From Acidobacteriota bacterium (lineage in GTDB: Bacteria; Acidobacteriota; Terriglobia; Bryobacterales; Bryobacteraceae): a DNA stretch of 64,000 bases. Below the pieces are notes generated by a model, which was given only the letters and a program-made list of their open reading frames with translations, did not search any database and was not told where the DNA came from. The first letter of the stretch is position 1. Every line of letters starts with the position of its first letter. Location: contig JAFKEE010000019.1 of NCBI GenBank assembly GCA_017307505.1, positions 272,120 through 336,119 on the forward strand, written 5' to 3'. Below, piece after piece: positions 53,086 to 63,310 of this stretch. A program made the position numbers and the translations under genes.

Positions 53086-55464
53086 ATGAACCTAAGTCTC
53101 GATTTCCCAGACCCCAATCGTGAAGGTTCGCAAGAGGATGCGCTGGGGTTGACCCGCAGGGCCGACCTGGCGATGACAATTGCCCGTCTGCGGGCCTGGA
53201 TGGAAGAGCCCAACTCACCCATCCGGGCCATCCGGCATCAGCCGGCCAAGCCGGGCCAATTCGTCCCGATGCCCGGTGGAGTCCCGGCAGCATTGCGCAA
53301 AGTGCTGGAAGAGAAGGGGATCACCCAGCTCTACACGCACCAGGCTGCATGCTTCGAGATCCTGCAGGATGGCGGGAATCCGGTTGTGGTCACACCCACA
53401 GCCAGCGGCAAGACGCTGTGCTATAACCTCCCGATCCTGCACCGGTTGGTCTCCGAACCAGAGGCGAGGGCCCTCTACCTCTTCCCAACCAAAGCCCTGG
53501 CCGAAGACCAGCTCCACGAATTCCACTCCATCGTAGAGGCCATGGGCTCCGGGGTGCGCGCCTTTACCTATGATGGCGACACGCCCCAGGATGCGCGCAA
53601 GCAGATCCGGGAACGGGCGAACGTGGTGCTCACGAATCCGGATATGCTCCATGCGGGCATCCTGCCGCACCACACGAAGTGGGGCAAGTTATTCGAAAAC
53701 CTGCGCTACATCGTCATCGACGAACTGCACTACTACCGCGGCGTGTACGGCAGCCATCTGGCCAACGTGCTGCGGCGGCTGGCGCGCATCTGTGAGTTCT
53801 ACGGTGCGAAGCCCCAGTTCATCTGCTGCTCGGCGACCATCGCCAACCCGAAGAGCCTGGCGGAAGCCCTGACCGGCACAGACTTCCGGCTGGTGGACCA
53901 GAGCGGTGCGCCCACGGGTGAGAAGTACTTTGTTTTTTATAATCCCCCTGTCGTTAACCGGCAGTTGGGCATCCGCCGCGGTTACCTGAATGAGACCCGG
54001 CGCATCGCCTCAGACCTCATTCAACGGGGCGAGCAGACTCTGGTCTTCGCCAACAACCGCCTTGCGACGGAAGTGCTGCTCACCTACCTCAAGGACGCCT
54101 GCGAGAAGCCAGGCCAGGCGGGCACCATCCGCGGTTACCGCGGCGGCTACCTGCCCCGGGAGAGGCGCGAGATTGAGCGCGGATTGCGGGAGGGCTCTAT
54201 CCGGGCGGTGGTCGCCACGAACGCGCTGGAACTCGGCATCGATATTGGCTCGCTGGATGTGGTGGTGATGGCCGGGTATCCCGGCTCCATCGCGTCCACC
54301 TGGCAGCGGTCCGGGCGCGCAGGACGCAGGCTGGGGACCTCGCTGGCGTTGATGGTCGCCTCCAGCGCTCCGCTCGACCAGTATGTGGTCGAGCATCCTG
54401 AGTACTTCTTTGAGGGCTCTCCGGAGCACGCGCAGATCAACCCGGACAATCTTGAAATCCTGATCAACCATCTCAAGTGCGCAGCCTTCGAACTGCCCAT
54501 CAAGGATGGGTCCAGGTTCGGACCGCACGAGACGGCGGAGCTTTGCAGCTTCCTGGAAGAGCTGCGCGTGGTGCATCACAGCGGAGGAGCCTGGCACTGG
54601 ACCTCGGACAGCTATCCGGCTGACGCGATCAGCCTGCGGTCGGTCACCAGCGACAATTTCGTAGTCATCGACATCACCAACGAGGAGCGACTGATTGCCG
54701 AAGTGGCATTCCCGGCCGCGCTGGTGGAACTCCACGAGAAGGCGATCTATCTGCACGAAGCCCGGCAGTATCAGGTGGAGAAGATGGATTACGAAGGCCG
54801 CAAGGCCTATGTGCGGCAGGTGGAGTGCGACTACTTCACCGATGCCATCGACTACACGCAGGTCAAGGTTCTGGAAGAGTTCGACTCGGCTCCGGTGGAT
54901 GCGGCCAAGTCCGCGCACGGTGAGGTGCGGGTCAACCGCCAGATCGTCGGCTTCAAGAAGGTCAAGTTCTACACCAATGAGAACGTGGGCGCCGGAACGC
55001 TCTCCCTGCCGGAGCAGGAGATGCATACAACATCGTTCTGGCTGCACTTCCCGGTGGAGTTCCTGGATAAGTTCCCAAACCTGACTCCGACCGACAAGCT
55101 GAATGCACTCAGCGGCTTGGGCAATGCTCTGCGGACCGTCGGGTCGCTGCTGCTGATGTGCGATCCGCGGGACCTGGGCGTTACGCTGACCGAGGAGATC
55201 TCGGCCGAAGTGCGGGGCTTCGAGCCGAATCTGCACCTCTACGACAACTTCCCGGGTGGCATCGGCCAAAGCGCCCCGCTGTTCAAAATGACCACCGAGC
55301 TGTTAAACGGCGCCCGGCAGCTGATCCTGGGGTGCGGCTGTGAGAGCGGCTGCCCGAGCTGCGTTGGACCGGCCGGGGAAACTGGGGAACGGAGTAAGCA
55401 ATCCGCGCTCGAGATCCTGGCGGTGCTGACGGGCGAGCCGCTGCCGCAGGTCACTTCACCGTAA
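53086..55464 (+). CDS. DEAD/DEAH helicase with DUF1998 domain (MrfA/YprA-like)
   Basis: A 792-residue superfamily 2 helicase. RecA-like domain 1 has a Q-like TQLYTHQAACFE, Walker A PTASGKT, Walker B DELHYYRG and CSATIANP; domain 2 has VATNALELGIDIG and QRSGRAGRR. The C-terminus holds the DUF1998 four-Cys cluster (CGCESGCPSC). This is the arrangement of MrfA, a helicase for repair of mitomycin-type damage. The usual partner exonuclease MrfB is not next to it. Its last 14 bp overlap the convergent gene. Confidence 0.9.
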   Translation: MNLSLDFPDPNREGSQEDALGLTRRADLAMTIARLRAWMEEPNSPIRAIRHQPAKPGQFVPMPGGVPAALRKVLEEKGITQLYTHQAACFEILQDGGNPVVVTPTASGKTLCYNLPILHRLVSEPEARALYLFPTKALAEDQLHEFHSIVEAMGSGVRAFTYDGDTPQDARKQIRERANVVLTNPDMLHAGILPHHTKWGKLFENLRYIVIDELHYYRGVYGSHLANVLRRLARICEFYGAKPQFICCSATIANPKSLAEALTGTDFRLVDQSGAPTGEKYFVFYNPPVVNRQLGIRRGYLNETRRIASDLIQRGEQTLVFANNRLATEVLLTYLKDACEKPGQAGTIRGYRGGYLPRERREIERGLREGSIRAVVATNALELGIDIGSLDVVVMAGYPGSIASTWQRSGRAGRRLGTSLALMVASSAPLDQYVVEHPEYFFEGSPEHAQINPDNLEILINHLKCAAFELPIKDGSRFGPHETAELCSFLEELRVVHHSGGAWHWTSDSYPADAISLRSVTSDNFVVIDITNEERLIAEVAFPAALVELHEKAIYLHEARQYQVEKMDYEGRKAYVRQVECDYFTDAIDYTQVKVLEEFDSAPVDAAKSAHGEVRVNRQIVGFKKVKFYTNENVGAGTLSLPEQEMHTTSFWLHFPVEFLDKFPNLTPTDKLNALSGLGNALRTVGSLLLMCDPRDLGVTLTEEISAEVRGFEPNLHLYDNFPGGIGQSAPLFKMTTELLNGARQLILGCGCESGCPSCVGPAGETGERSKQSALEILAVLTGEPLPQVTSP

Positions 55465-57133
55465 TCGTCACCCCCACCTGGCTGGTGACAGAGCCTAAGG
55501 TCAACAAAACAGGTACTGCCTTGGCGGAGGCAATCCCAGTGGGGACTGCCGCTTTGATCAGCGTGAGGCCCGAGACCAGACCGGGCGCCGGACCGAAGTA
55601 AGTGGGTGTGACGTCGGTGCCACCGATGTTCAACGTGGCCGCCGGCGCTGTGAGATTCGACTCAGAACCGCTGATCATCCCGTCAAAGCCCGCCGGCGTA
55701 GTCACCCCAATCCCTGTGGCGTAAAGCCAGATGGTGGAGCCCTTGGTGGCGGCATTAGTCTCGGTGTTGAGCGTCAGTTCTCCCGTGGTGGCGTTTTCGT
55801 TGAAAACGGCACCTGCTCCGGCCCCGGAGGAACCCAGCGCGAAGAGCCCTGGGGCGGTCGGGGCCACGGAGATGGGATAGACCCAAGATGATGTCCCGTT
55901 GTAGTCCACCGAGACGTTGATGCCGGGTCCCAGGACTCCGTAGGGCACCATCGCGGCAATCTGGGTAGACGAGACGAAAACCAGCGGCGCTGGAGTGGGC
56001 CCGAAGTAAACCTGGACGCCCGCCAGGGTGTCGGCTATCGGTGCGCCGCCCGCCGGAGGCTGGAAGGTGACGATCGCGTCGGGGCCCAACCCGGTACCAA
56101 AGATGCTGACGAACTCACCCGGCGCGATGGAGCCCGATTGAAAGCTGGCCCCGTTAGTGATGCCGGTGATCCGTGGTCCAGGTGAGTAGACCGTGAAAGT
56201 CTGATCCGGCGAAGAGCCTCCGCCCGGGTTCGGGTTGGTAACCAGGACGTTCAGGTTTGCCGCGGAGGCCAGCAGCGACGACGGGATGGTGGCCTGGAGA
56301 ACCGTGGGCCCCAGGAGGGTGGAGGAGAGGGTCTGCCCCTTGGCCGTGACCGTGGATCCGGAGTAGAAGTTGCTGCCGGTCAATGTGATCGTCGTGGCCG
56401 CAGAGCCCTGCGTGGCGCCCGTGGGAAAGATGGAATTCAATACCGGGGTTCCCGGGTTCACGGTCAGGTCGAAACTGACCGTTTGGGTCTTATTGGCGGC
56501 GGAGGGCGCGTCGATCTTGATAGACCCTTTGTAAGTACCTGGAACGAGACCGGTTGGATCCACGAGCAAGGCCACCTGAGAACTGAAGGCTGGAAAGATG
56601 ATGCCGCTTTTCGGTGTGGCGGAAAGCCAGGTGGCGCCGGAAACCGTGACGGTGAAGGACAGAAGCGCTCCGCCGCCGCTGAGGTTGATGGCTACTGGAG
56701 CCGGCATGGGATCGCCCCGGGTGTAGGAGAGCGTCACCGGGCTGGGCGTCACCACCAGGGTGGCAGGGGGCGCTTTCACCGACAGCGTCACTGGTACGTT
56801 GAGCGTGGTTCCGCCCACGGGCGTCAGCAGGATCGTCGCGGTGTAGGTCCCGACGGGCAAACTGGTTGGGTTCACCGAGACCTTGAGGCTGGCATTGGTT
56901 TTGCCACTGTCCGGGGTGACGGTCACCCAGGGTCCCCCCAGGACCGCGGCAGTAAAGGAAAGTGCCGCACCGCTGGCAGGAGCGACCGCCAGGGTCTGCG
57001 CGGCCGGGAACGTCGTGGATCCCAACGTATACGTATAACTCAGGCTGACCGGCGTGGCCTTCAAGGTTTGGGCTTGGGCGGGCAACGCAAACAGGACTGC
57101 CATCGCTAGGCTTCCGATGTGAACGCTTCTCAA
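55451..57133 (-). CDS. Secreted Ig-like/TIG protein with Solibacter-type C-terminal domain
   Basis: About 560 residues. I start at the TTG at 57133 because a GGAGG site lies 8 bases before it and a clean signal peptide follows (SLAMAVLFALPAQAQ); an ATG at 57157 is the alternative. Two BACON/Ig-like repeats (about 25-125 and 125-225, with VSVNPTSLPVGTYTATI and LVDPTGLVPGTYKGSI) are followed by an IPT/TIG domain (about 230-315) and a C-terminal domain starting ITGITNGASFQSGSIAPGEF, the signature of TIGR03437. Many copies occur in Solibacter-like genomes. Likely cell surface or matrix binding. Confidence 0.88.
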   Translation of the reverse strand: MRSVHIGSLAMAVLFALPAQAQTLKATPVSLSYTYTLGSTTFPAAQTLAVAPASGAALSFTAAVLGGPWVTVTPDSGKTNASLKVSVNPTSLPVGTYTATILLTPVGGTTLNVPVTLSVKAPPATLVVTPSPVTLSYTRGDPMPAPVAINLSGGGALLSFTVTVSGATWLSATPKSGIIFPAFSSQVALLVDPTGLVPGTYKGSIKIDAPSAANKTQTVSFDLTVNPGTPVLNSIFPTGATQGSAATTITLTGSNFYSGSTVTAKGQTLSSTLLGPTVLQATIPSSLLASAANLNVLVTNPNPGGGSSPDQTFTVYSPGPRITGITNGASFQSGSIAPGEFVSIFGTGLGPDAIVTFQPPAGGAPIADTLAGVQVYFGPTPAPLVFVSSTQIAAMVPYGVLGPGINVSVDYNGTSSWVYPISVAPTAPGLFALGSSGAGAGAVFNENATTGELTLNTETNAATKGSTIWLYATGIGVTTPAGFDGMISGSESNLTAPAATLNIGGTDVTPTYFGPAPGLVSGLTLIKAAVPTGIASAKAVPVLLTLGSVTSQVGVTITVK

Positions 57134-57177
57134 AACGCGAGCCTCCAGGAGACTCATCGGAGAGGCGGGTGCGGGTA

Positions 57178-59028
57178 TTACAGAATCGTGCGCTGGTCGC
57201 CCTCGCGGCGGGTGACGCGTTCTCTATCGAGAAACTCCAGGAGCGGGATGGCGTACTTGCGGGAGACGCCGGTCCAGTCCTTGAACTCGGCCACACCGAA
57301 GCGGACGCCTGTGCGCGCCGACAACAGTTCTTTCAGGTGCAGAATCGCCTCGGCGTGGTAGATCAGGTCGGTCGAGATCCTGACCAACTTCTTATCTTTC
57401 AGCAGGATTTGGAGCAGGGTCCGGGCGCGGTTGGCGTCCACGCCGGACTTGGCGAGCACCTCGTTGACGGCAGGGACGCTGAGGCCGGCGTCCCGGAAAA
57501 GCGCTTCCATGCGTCCGATCGCTTCATCTTCTTCGCCTTTCAACTGGAGGCGGTGGGCGGCGAGTCGGAGCAGGTCCTCTTCGGCCACGACATCTTTCAT
57601 CGTCCCCAAGAGCGTATCCAGGAGAAAGGCAGGCACGGACGCCGAGGTGCGGGGCATGCCGCGCAGGAGCGGATTCTGCTTGTGGAAGCCGGCCAGCGCA
57701 ACCCGCAGTTCGGCGGCGTAAGCATCCAGCGCCGTGCGGGCGACCAGGCGGGGCTCTGCGGCGCGGACGGGGACCAGGCCGGCCTGGGCGGCAGCGGCCT
57801 GAAGAGCTTCCGGCGTTGCGCCCACGCGAGCGGCCAGGGCGGCTACCGGGCAGCCAGCCGGGTCTTCCTGAGCGAAGAGGGCCATCCGGAGCGGCAGGGC
57901 TGCGCCTTCCAACTGAGCGAGGCGGTCGAGGACCAGCGGCTTCTTCATCCGCAGCGGAGGCGCATTGTCGAGAACCACCCCGCCGCCCATCGTGATGACC
58001 GGTGAGAACATACGGGCAATGAAGCGGTCGCCGGGCAGGAGCAGCAAGGGCTCATTCAGCAACAGCCGGATGAAGCCGGTGGAACCTGGCTGAAGGGGTT
58101 CCGTCCCGCGCAGCATCCGGACCTGCGCCTCCACCTCGGCGGTGCCGGCATGAAAGTGAATGGGCGCGCGATGCTTCAGCGGTTGAGCACCCGGCAGGAG
58201 CGTGAAGGAACAGTCGAGGGTCTGGGTTGGGTGGAAGAGACCGGGCGGTGTGAGCACCATCCCGCGGCTGAGTTCGGAGGCTTCGACGCCGGCCAGATTC
58301 ACGGCAGTGCGCTGCCCGGCGTAAGCCTTATCCACCGCTCCGCCATGGACTTGCACGCCGCGCACGCGCAGACGGCGGCCGCCGGGGTGAACTTCCACTT
58401 CCTGTTCCACATTCAACTGGCCGGCGGTGAGCGTGCCGGTCACGACGGTGCCGAAGCCCTTCAAAGTGAACGACCGGTCGATGGGGAGACGAAACGGAGC
58501 GGTGGTGTCGCGGCCTTTCGTGCGGGCAGCCATGGCGACCATAGCCTCACGCAACGCAGGGAGCCCGGCGCCCGTCACACCGCTTACAGCCAGAATTGGC
58601 GCACCCTCGAGAAAGGATCCGGCCACAAACTCGGCGGCCTCCATGCGAGCCAGTTCCAGAATGTCCTCATCGACGGCGTCGGACTTGGTGAGAACAACCA
58701 GTCCCTGCCGGATGTCGAGCAACCGGCAGATGTCGAAGTGTTCGCGGGTCTGGGGCTTGATGGACTCGTCGGCGCCGATGACCAGCAGCACCATGTCGAT
58801 GCCGCCGGCCCCAGCCAGCATGTTCTTCACAAACCGTTCATGGCCAGGCACATCGACGAAGCCGAAGCGGATGCCGGCATGCTCCATGTGGGCAAATCCG
58901 AGGTCGATGGTGATGCCGCGGCGCTTCTCCTCCTCCAGACGGTCTGTATCGATGCCGGTGAGCGCGCGCACCAATGTTGTCTTGCCATGGTCGATATGGC
59001 CCGCCGTGCCGACGATAATGTTCTTCAT
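57178..59028 (-). CDS. selB: Selenocysteine-specific elongation factor SelB
   Basis: A 616-residue translational GTPase. The G domain has [32 protein letters not shown] and TKSD; EF-Tu-like domains 2 and 3 follow (about 175-350); the C-terminal half (about 370-616) is a series of winged-helix domains that bind the SECIS RNA hairpin. The frame runs open for 107 codons upstream, but the protein clearly begins at MKNIIVG (ATG 59028). Shares its start position with the divergent VWA gene. It implies selA, selC and selD elsewhere in the genome. Confidence 0.95.
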   Translation of the reverse strand: MKNIIVGTAGHIDHGKTTLVRALTGIDTDRLEEEKRRGITIDLGFAHMEHAGIRFGFVDVPGHERFVKNMLAGAGGIDMVLLVIGADESIKPQTREHFDICRLLDIRQGLVVLTKSDAVDEDILELARMEAAEFVAGSFLEGAPILAVSGVTGAGLPALREAMVAMAARTKGRDTTAPFRLPIDRSFTLKGFGTVVTGTLTAGQLNVEQEVEVHPGGRRLRVRGVQVHGGAVDKAYAGQRTAVNLAGVEASELSRGMVLTPPGLFHPTQTLDCSFTLLPGAQPLKHRAPIHFHAGTAEVEAQVRMLRGTEPLQPGSTGFIRLLLNEPLLLLPGDRFIARMFSPVITMGGGVVLDNAPPLRMKKPLVLDRLAQLEGAALPLRMALFAQEDPAGCPVAALAARVGATPEALQAAAAQAGLVPVRAAEPRLVARTALDAYAAELRVALAGFHKQNPLLRGMPRTSASVPAFLLDTLLGTMKDVVAEEDLLRLAAHRLQLKGEEDEAIGRMEALFRDAGLSVPAVNEVLAKSGVDANRARTLLQILLKDKKLVRISTDLIYHAEAILHLKELLSARTGVRFGVAEFKDWTGVSRKYAIPLLEFLDRERVTRREGDQRTIL

Positions 59029-60133
59029 GAGGCCGGTGTTCGTCTTTATGTTCGCCGCGTTGGCGGCAGCGGCGCAATCGCCCGCTCCGCAACCGCCCCG
59101 GCCTGCGGGCGGCGGATGGCGGAGAGTGGAGAATCCGAAGCCAGCCCAGCCACCTGTGGAAGCCGCCCCAAAAGGCACGGAAGCCGTCAAACCGGCCGCC
59201 CCGGGTGCAGATTCGAACGAGACCCCAACCTTCAAAGCGGGCACTACGCTGGTAAGGATCGACGTGCAGGTGGTGAACAACAAGCAGCCTGTGGCCGGGC
59301 TGAAATCGTCGGACTTCGTCCTGAAGGAGGAAGGGGTCGAGCGGCACATCGAGTATTTCGGTCAGGAATCAGAGCCTTTGCAGGTTCTGTTGCTGCTGGA
59401 CGTCTCCGGCAGTATGGGCAAGCTCCTGCGGGAGATGGCGACGGTGGCGCAGGAGGCATTGTCGAGCCTGAAGCCGGAGGACCAGATCGCCGTGGCGCTG
59501 TTCTCCCGAAGGGCCGAGTTCACGCAGGAGTTGACGGGCGAGAAGCGCCTGGCCGTGGTGGCGCTGCAGGATGCTCCCATGGACCACAACCTGGGCGCCG
59601 GGACGGCGATCAACGACTGCATCATGCAGGTAACCGAATACCTCAGGCAGCAGCCTCCTTTCGCGGGCCGGAGAGCGCTGATCATCCTGACGGACAACGG
59701 CGGGGTGCATTACCAGTTGCCGGACGAGAAAGTCGTGCGGGCGCTTTCCGAGAACGATACGGTGCTGAATGCGATTGTCCCGCCGGGGATCAAACCGCCT
59801 CCGGCGATGCCGAAGGGCGCGGATGTGAATCCAGACTTTACGCCGGCGAATGTCTTCCGGATCGCGGAGGACACGGGCGGCGAGGTGCTGCGGGCGGATA
59901 AAGCAGGCGCCCGGTTCCAGGAGATGCTGGAGCGGATCCGTAACCGCTACAGCCTGGGTATTACGGCAACAGCGGCACCGGAGGGAGCGTTCCGGAGGCT
60001 GCAGGTGGAGTTGAGCGCCGACGCCCGGCGCCGCTACCCCAAGGCCGAGGTGCATGCGCGCTCGGGCTACTACGCGCAGGGACGAACAGATTCGGCCCAG
60101 GCTCAGCCTCAGCCGCCGGCCGGTCAGCGGTAG
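59027..60133 (+). CDS. Exported VWA-domain protein (acidobacterial VWFA-related)
   Basis: A 368-residue protein. The N-terminus is a signal peptide ([13 protein letters not shown]) followed by a Pro/Ala-rich linker; about 75-105 is a small beta domain ([17 protein letters not shown]), and about 125-310 is the VWA domain with the MIDAS motif DVSGSMG (about 130) and the Thr and Asp ligands in TAIND and LTDNGG. It matches the VWFA-related family common in Acidobacteria. The ATG at 59027 overlaps the selB start on the other strand; an ATG at 59018 is also in frame. No ribosome site is visible. Confidence 0.87.
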   Translation: MRPVFVFMFAALAAAAQSPAPQPPRPAGGGWRRVENPKPAQPPVEAAPKGTEAVKPAAPGADSNETPTFKAGTTLVRIDVQVVNNKQPVAGLKSSDFVLKEEGVERHIEYFGQESEPLQVLLLLDVSGSMGKLLREMATVAQEALSSLKPEDQIAVALFSRRAEFTQELTGEKRLAVVALQDAPMDHNLGAGTAINDCIMQVTEYLRQQPPFAGRRALIILTDNGGVHYQLPDEKVVRALSENDTVLNAIVPPGIKPPPAMPKGADVNPDFTPANVFRIAEDTGGEVLRADKAGARFQEMLERIRNRYSLGITATAAPEGAFRRLQVELSADARRRYPKAEVHARSGYYAQGRTDSAQAQPQPPAGQR

Positions 60134-60142
60134 CGGCTGCGC

Positions 60143-61276
60143 TCAGGCAGCGAAGACGCGCTTGCCGATGGCGCCGGGGCCGAAGTCGACTTTCGCATCC
60201 TTGAGCTTGAGGCCGGCGATTTCGATGTCTTCCAGACGGGCCGAACCCAGGCCAGCCGCTTCGGCCAGCAGCAGGGTATTGTCGCCGCGAATGAAGGGGC
60301 CCTGGCCGCGGGTGGCTCGGGGATCGTAACCCATGACCGCCGTGCAGACGGTATCCGTGCAGACCATGTTGCGGCCGACGAGCAGCAGGCCGGGCTTCAT
60401 GATCTCGACGCCCTGATTCCACTCGCCTTCGCCGCCGCGGATGGTTTCGATGCCGTCGACGATGGAGAGGTCGACAGGCCGGATGGCGCAGAGATCGACG
60501 ACGATGCGTGGGATGCGGTAGCCGGGCTCGCGTGGAGTGCTGAGGTCAATCTCCTGCGGAACGCCCTTGGGCGGCGTCCTGGTGCCGCTGTGGCCCACGG
60601 GACCGCGTTCCTGGCGAGGATCCTCGTTGCCGCTGGGTCCGGCGTCGCCGCCGTAGAGCGAGCAGGGCGTGAGGCCGAAGTTGTTCTTCATCGTCATGGT
60701 GACGCCGGCCAGCCAGTGGTTCTTCAGCTTCGACATGGAGACGTAGGCGTCGCAGTCGGCGAAAGAGTGATTGAGGTCGTAGGAGGGGAAGATCCGGCCG
60801 CCACCGGGCACCTTGAGGCGGGTGTATTGAGTGGCCAGGCCGAGGTTGTTGGTGTTCTCCCACTCGACCTTGGTTCCGCAGTTTTCGATGGCCTGGACGT
60901 CGAGGCCGTAACGGGCCCAGAGTTCGCGGTCGGATTTGGCGGGGAAGAAGCTCTCGAGGATGCGAATGCGCTTGGCTCCGGCGCGAGCCATCAACTGGCA
61001 GGTAGCCAAAACGCTGCCGGGATCCGTGCGATAGGGCAGTTCGGCTTTGACAGGGAAGCGAGCGGGGTTGCCGGTGAGGTTCAGTTTGAGGGCGACGGTT
61101 TTGTTGCGGACGATAGGGGCCAGACCGCCGACCTGGTCGAACATGGTGCGGAGCGTGTCGTAAATCCTGGCATCGTAGGCGCGCGACCGGGCGATGGCGA
61201 CGGTGGAGGCAGGGGCCGGCTTGGCGAGGCCGAGGGCGGCTGCGGCGGGGAGAGCGAAGATTTCGCGGCGTGTCAT
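60143..61276 (-). CDS. DUF362 domain protein with Tat-like signal
   Basis: A 377-residue protein starting at ATG 61276 (AAGGAG 7 bases upstream). The N-terminus MTRREIFALPAAAALGLA resembles a twin-arginine signal peptide. The DUF362 features are LKLNLTGN, MARAGAKRIRILES, the central SKLKNHWLAGVTMTMKNNFG and the late VDGIETIRGGEGEW plus MVCTDTVCTAVMGYDP. Members often contain ferredoxin clusters; none is seen here. The function is unknown. It ends 10 bp from the VWA gene, convergent. Confidence 0.85.
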   Translation of the reverse strand: MTRREIFALPAAAALGLAKPAPASTVAIARSRAYDARIYDTLRTMFDQVGGLAPIVRNKTVALKLNLTGNPARFPVKAELPYRTDPGSVLATCQLMARAGAKRIRILESFFPAKSDRELWARYGLDVQAIENCGTKVEWENTNNLGLATQYTRLKVPGGGRIFPSYDLNHSFADCDAYVSMSKLKNHWLAGVTMTMKNNFGLTPCSLYGGDAGPSGNEDPRQERGPVGHSGTRTPPKGVPQEIDLSTPREPGYRIPRIVVDLCAIRPVDLSIVDGIETIRGGEGEWNQGVEIMKPGLLLVGRNMVCTDTVCTAVMGYDPRATRGQGPFIRGDNTLLLAEAAGLGSARLEDIEIAGLKLKDAKVDFGPGAIGKRVFAA

Positions 61277-61549
61277 GAGTGGCTCCTTGTTTCGAGTACA
61301 GCACCGGGCGGGGTCCACTGCGGCGTCCGGCGGATGAGGTCAAGGCCAATGTACACCAGGACGGCCCAAAATGGACAGGTCAATGCACGATTGGGGGATC
61401 CGCGGGTTGGGTGAGTGTGTCATGCTTGGCGAGTAGAGGGGTACGCGCTGATCCAGGATCGGGATGCCTGCGAAAGCGTTGAGCGGATAGAGCATCATCC
61501 GCTGCCGGTTGATCACCGGGATGCACCACCTTGCCCTCAAGGAGAAGAA

Positions 61550-62617
61550 ATGAGCTCTGCCAAGATTGTTGAACTGCTGGGTAGCCACGCCGATTCATTG
61601 CTGGGCTTCTCTGAACCGAAGATTTCGAAGGAGCGGCTGCATATTCCGGGGCCGGACTTCGTCGATCGAATTTACGCCCACTCGGACCGCAACAACCGTG
61701 TACTGGGCAATCTGCAGTGGTTGTTTCAGGCCGGCCGCCTGGCCGGCACCGGATATCTGTCGATTCTGCCCGTCGACCAGGGTATCGAGCACTCCGGCGG
61801 CGCGAGCTTCGCGAAGAATCCGGACTATTTCGACGCTGAGAACATCGTGAAGCTGGCGATCTACGGCGGCTGCAATGCCGTGGCGTCTACCTATGGCGTG
61901 CTGGGCATTGTGGCCAGGAAGTACGCGCACCGGATCCCGTTCATCGTGAAGGTGAACCACAACGAACTGCTGACCTATCCGAACAAGGCCGACCAGATCA
62001 TGTTCGGAACGGTGAAGCAGGCCTACGACATGGGCGCGGCAGCGATCGGCGCGACCATCTATTTCGGATCGGAGCAGAGTTCGCGGCAGATTGTGGAAGT
62101 GAGCCAGGCATTCGCGCTGGCACACGAGTACGGCATGGCGACGGTGCTGTGGTGCTACCTGCGCAACAACGCGTTCAAGAAGGACAAGGACTACCATTTG
62201 TCGGCCGATCTGACAGGTCAGGCCAATCACCTGGGCGTGACGATTGAAGCGGACATCATCAAGCAGAAGCTGCCGGAGAACAACGGCGGGTATCTGGCAC
62301 TGAACGCGGGCGACTCGAGCTACGGCAAGCTGGACAAGCGGATCTATAGCGAGCTGACGAGCGACCATCCGATCGACCTGACGCGTTACCAGGTGGCGAA
62401 CTGCTACATGGGCCGCGCGGGCTTGATCAATAGCGGCGGCGCGTCGGGTGCGAACGATTTCGCGGAAGCCGTGGCGACCGCGGTGATCAATAAGCGGGCG
62501 GGCGGCACGGGCCTGATTTCGGGCCGCAAGGCGTTCCAGCGGCCGATGAAGGAAGGCGTGGAACTGTTGAATACGATCCAGGATGTGTACCTGGATAGTT
62601 CGATCACGGTGGCGTAA
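61550..62617 (+). CDS. fbaB: Fructose-bisphosphate aldolase class I (FbaB/DhnA type)
   Basis: A 355-residue aldolase that resembles the E. coli FbaB enzyme over its whole length. Conserved segments are [27 protein letters not shown] [19 protein letters not shown] with the expected Lys, GATIYFGSE, the [11 protein letters not shown] block and [13 protein letters not shown]. The Schiff-base Lys lies in [13 protein letters not shown]. It interconverts fructose 1,6-bisphosphate and triose phosphates. Start at ATG 61550 with AAGGAG five bases before. A HAD gene follows after 15 bp. Confidence 0.96.
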   Translation: MSSAKIVELLGSHADSLLGFSEPKISKERLHIPGPDFVDRIYAHSDRNNRVLGNLQWLFQAGRLAGTGYLSILPVDQGIEHSGGASFAKNPDYFDAENIVKLAIYGGCNAVASTYGVLGIVARKYAHRIPFIVKVNHNELLTYPNKADQIMFGTVKQAYDMGAAAIGATIYFGSEQSSRQIVEVSQAFALAHEYGMATVLWCYLRNNAFKKDKDYHLSADLTGQANHLGVTIEADIIKQKLPENNGGYLALNAGDSSYGKLDKRIYSELTSDHPIDLTRYQVANCYMGRAGLINSGGASGANDFAEAVATAVINKRAGGTGLISGRKAFQRPMKEGVELLNTIQDVYLDSSITVA

Positions 62618-62632
62618 GAGCCGGGGTCCCGT

Positions 62633-63310
62633 ATGGCAGCCGGCAAAGTAGTTTTCCTCTTTGACGTCGACAACACGCTGCTGAATCACGACCGGGTGTC
62701 CGCCGACCTGCGGCGGCACCTGGACGGGACCATCGGCCCGGAGCGAGCGCGGCGGTACTGGCAGCTGTTTGAAGAGATCCGGGCCGAGTTGGGGTATGCG
62801 GATTACCTGGGCGCCTTGCAGAGATACCGGATCGAGTATCCACACGAACCGAACCTATTGGCGGTGTCGTATTACCTGTCCGGGTATCCGTTTGCGAACC
62901 GGTTGTTTCCCGGGTCGATGGATGCGGTGGCGCACGTGCAGCAGTGGGGCACGGCGGTGATCCTGACGGATGGCGATGTGGTGTTCCAACCGCAGAAAGT
63001 CTTCCGGGCGGGGTTGTACGAGTTGTTCGAAAAGAACGTGCTGATCTACGTCCACAAGGAGCTGGAGCTGGCGGATGTGGAGGAGCGGTTTCCGGCGGAG
63101 CATTATGTGGTGGTGGACGACAAGCTGCGGATCCTGGCAGCGATCAAGCGGGTCTGGGGCAAGAAGGTGACGACCGTGTTTGTCAGGCAGGGTCACTATG
63201 CGCTGGACGCGAAGGCCAACGCGCAGTATGAGGCGGCGGATGTGTCGCTGGAGCGGATCGGGGAGTTAGTGGACTGGCCATTGGAGAAGATTCTGGAGGC
63301 GGCGGGGTAG
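62633..63310 (+). CDS. HAD superfamily hydrolase
   Basis: A 225-residue phosphatase-like protein. Motif I is FDVDNTLL (nucleophile and general acid Asp), motif II ILTDGD, motif III Lys in the HKELELADV stretch and motif IV VVVDDKLRI. A helical cap occupies about 20-95. The substrate is unknown; it is co-transcribed with fbaB, so a sugar phosphate is a reasonable guess. Confidence 0.88.
   Translation: MAAGKVVFLFDVDNTLLNHDRVSADLRRHLDGTIGPERARRYWQLFEEIRAELGYADYLGALQRYRIEYPHEPNLLAVSYYLSGYPFANRLFPGSMDAVAHVQQWGTAVILTDGDVVFQPQKVFRAGLYELFEKNVLIYVHKELELADVEERFPAEHYVVVDDKLRILAAIKRVWGKKVTTVFVRQGHYALDAKANAQYEAADVSLERIGELVDWPLEKILEAAG

Noticed and set aside
59029..59349. Upstream extension of selB by 107 codons
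   Set aside because: The added part is low-complexity and antisense to the VWA gene; SelB proteins begin at the [17 protein letters not shown] region.
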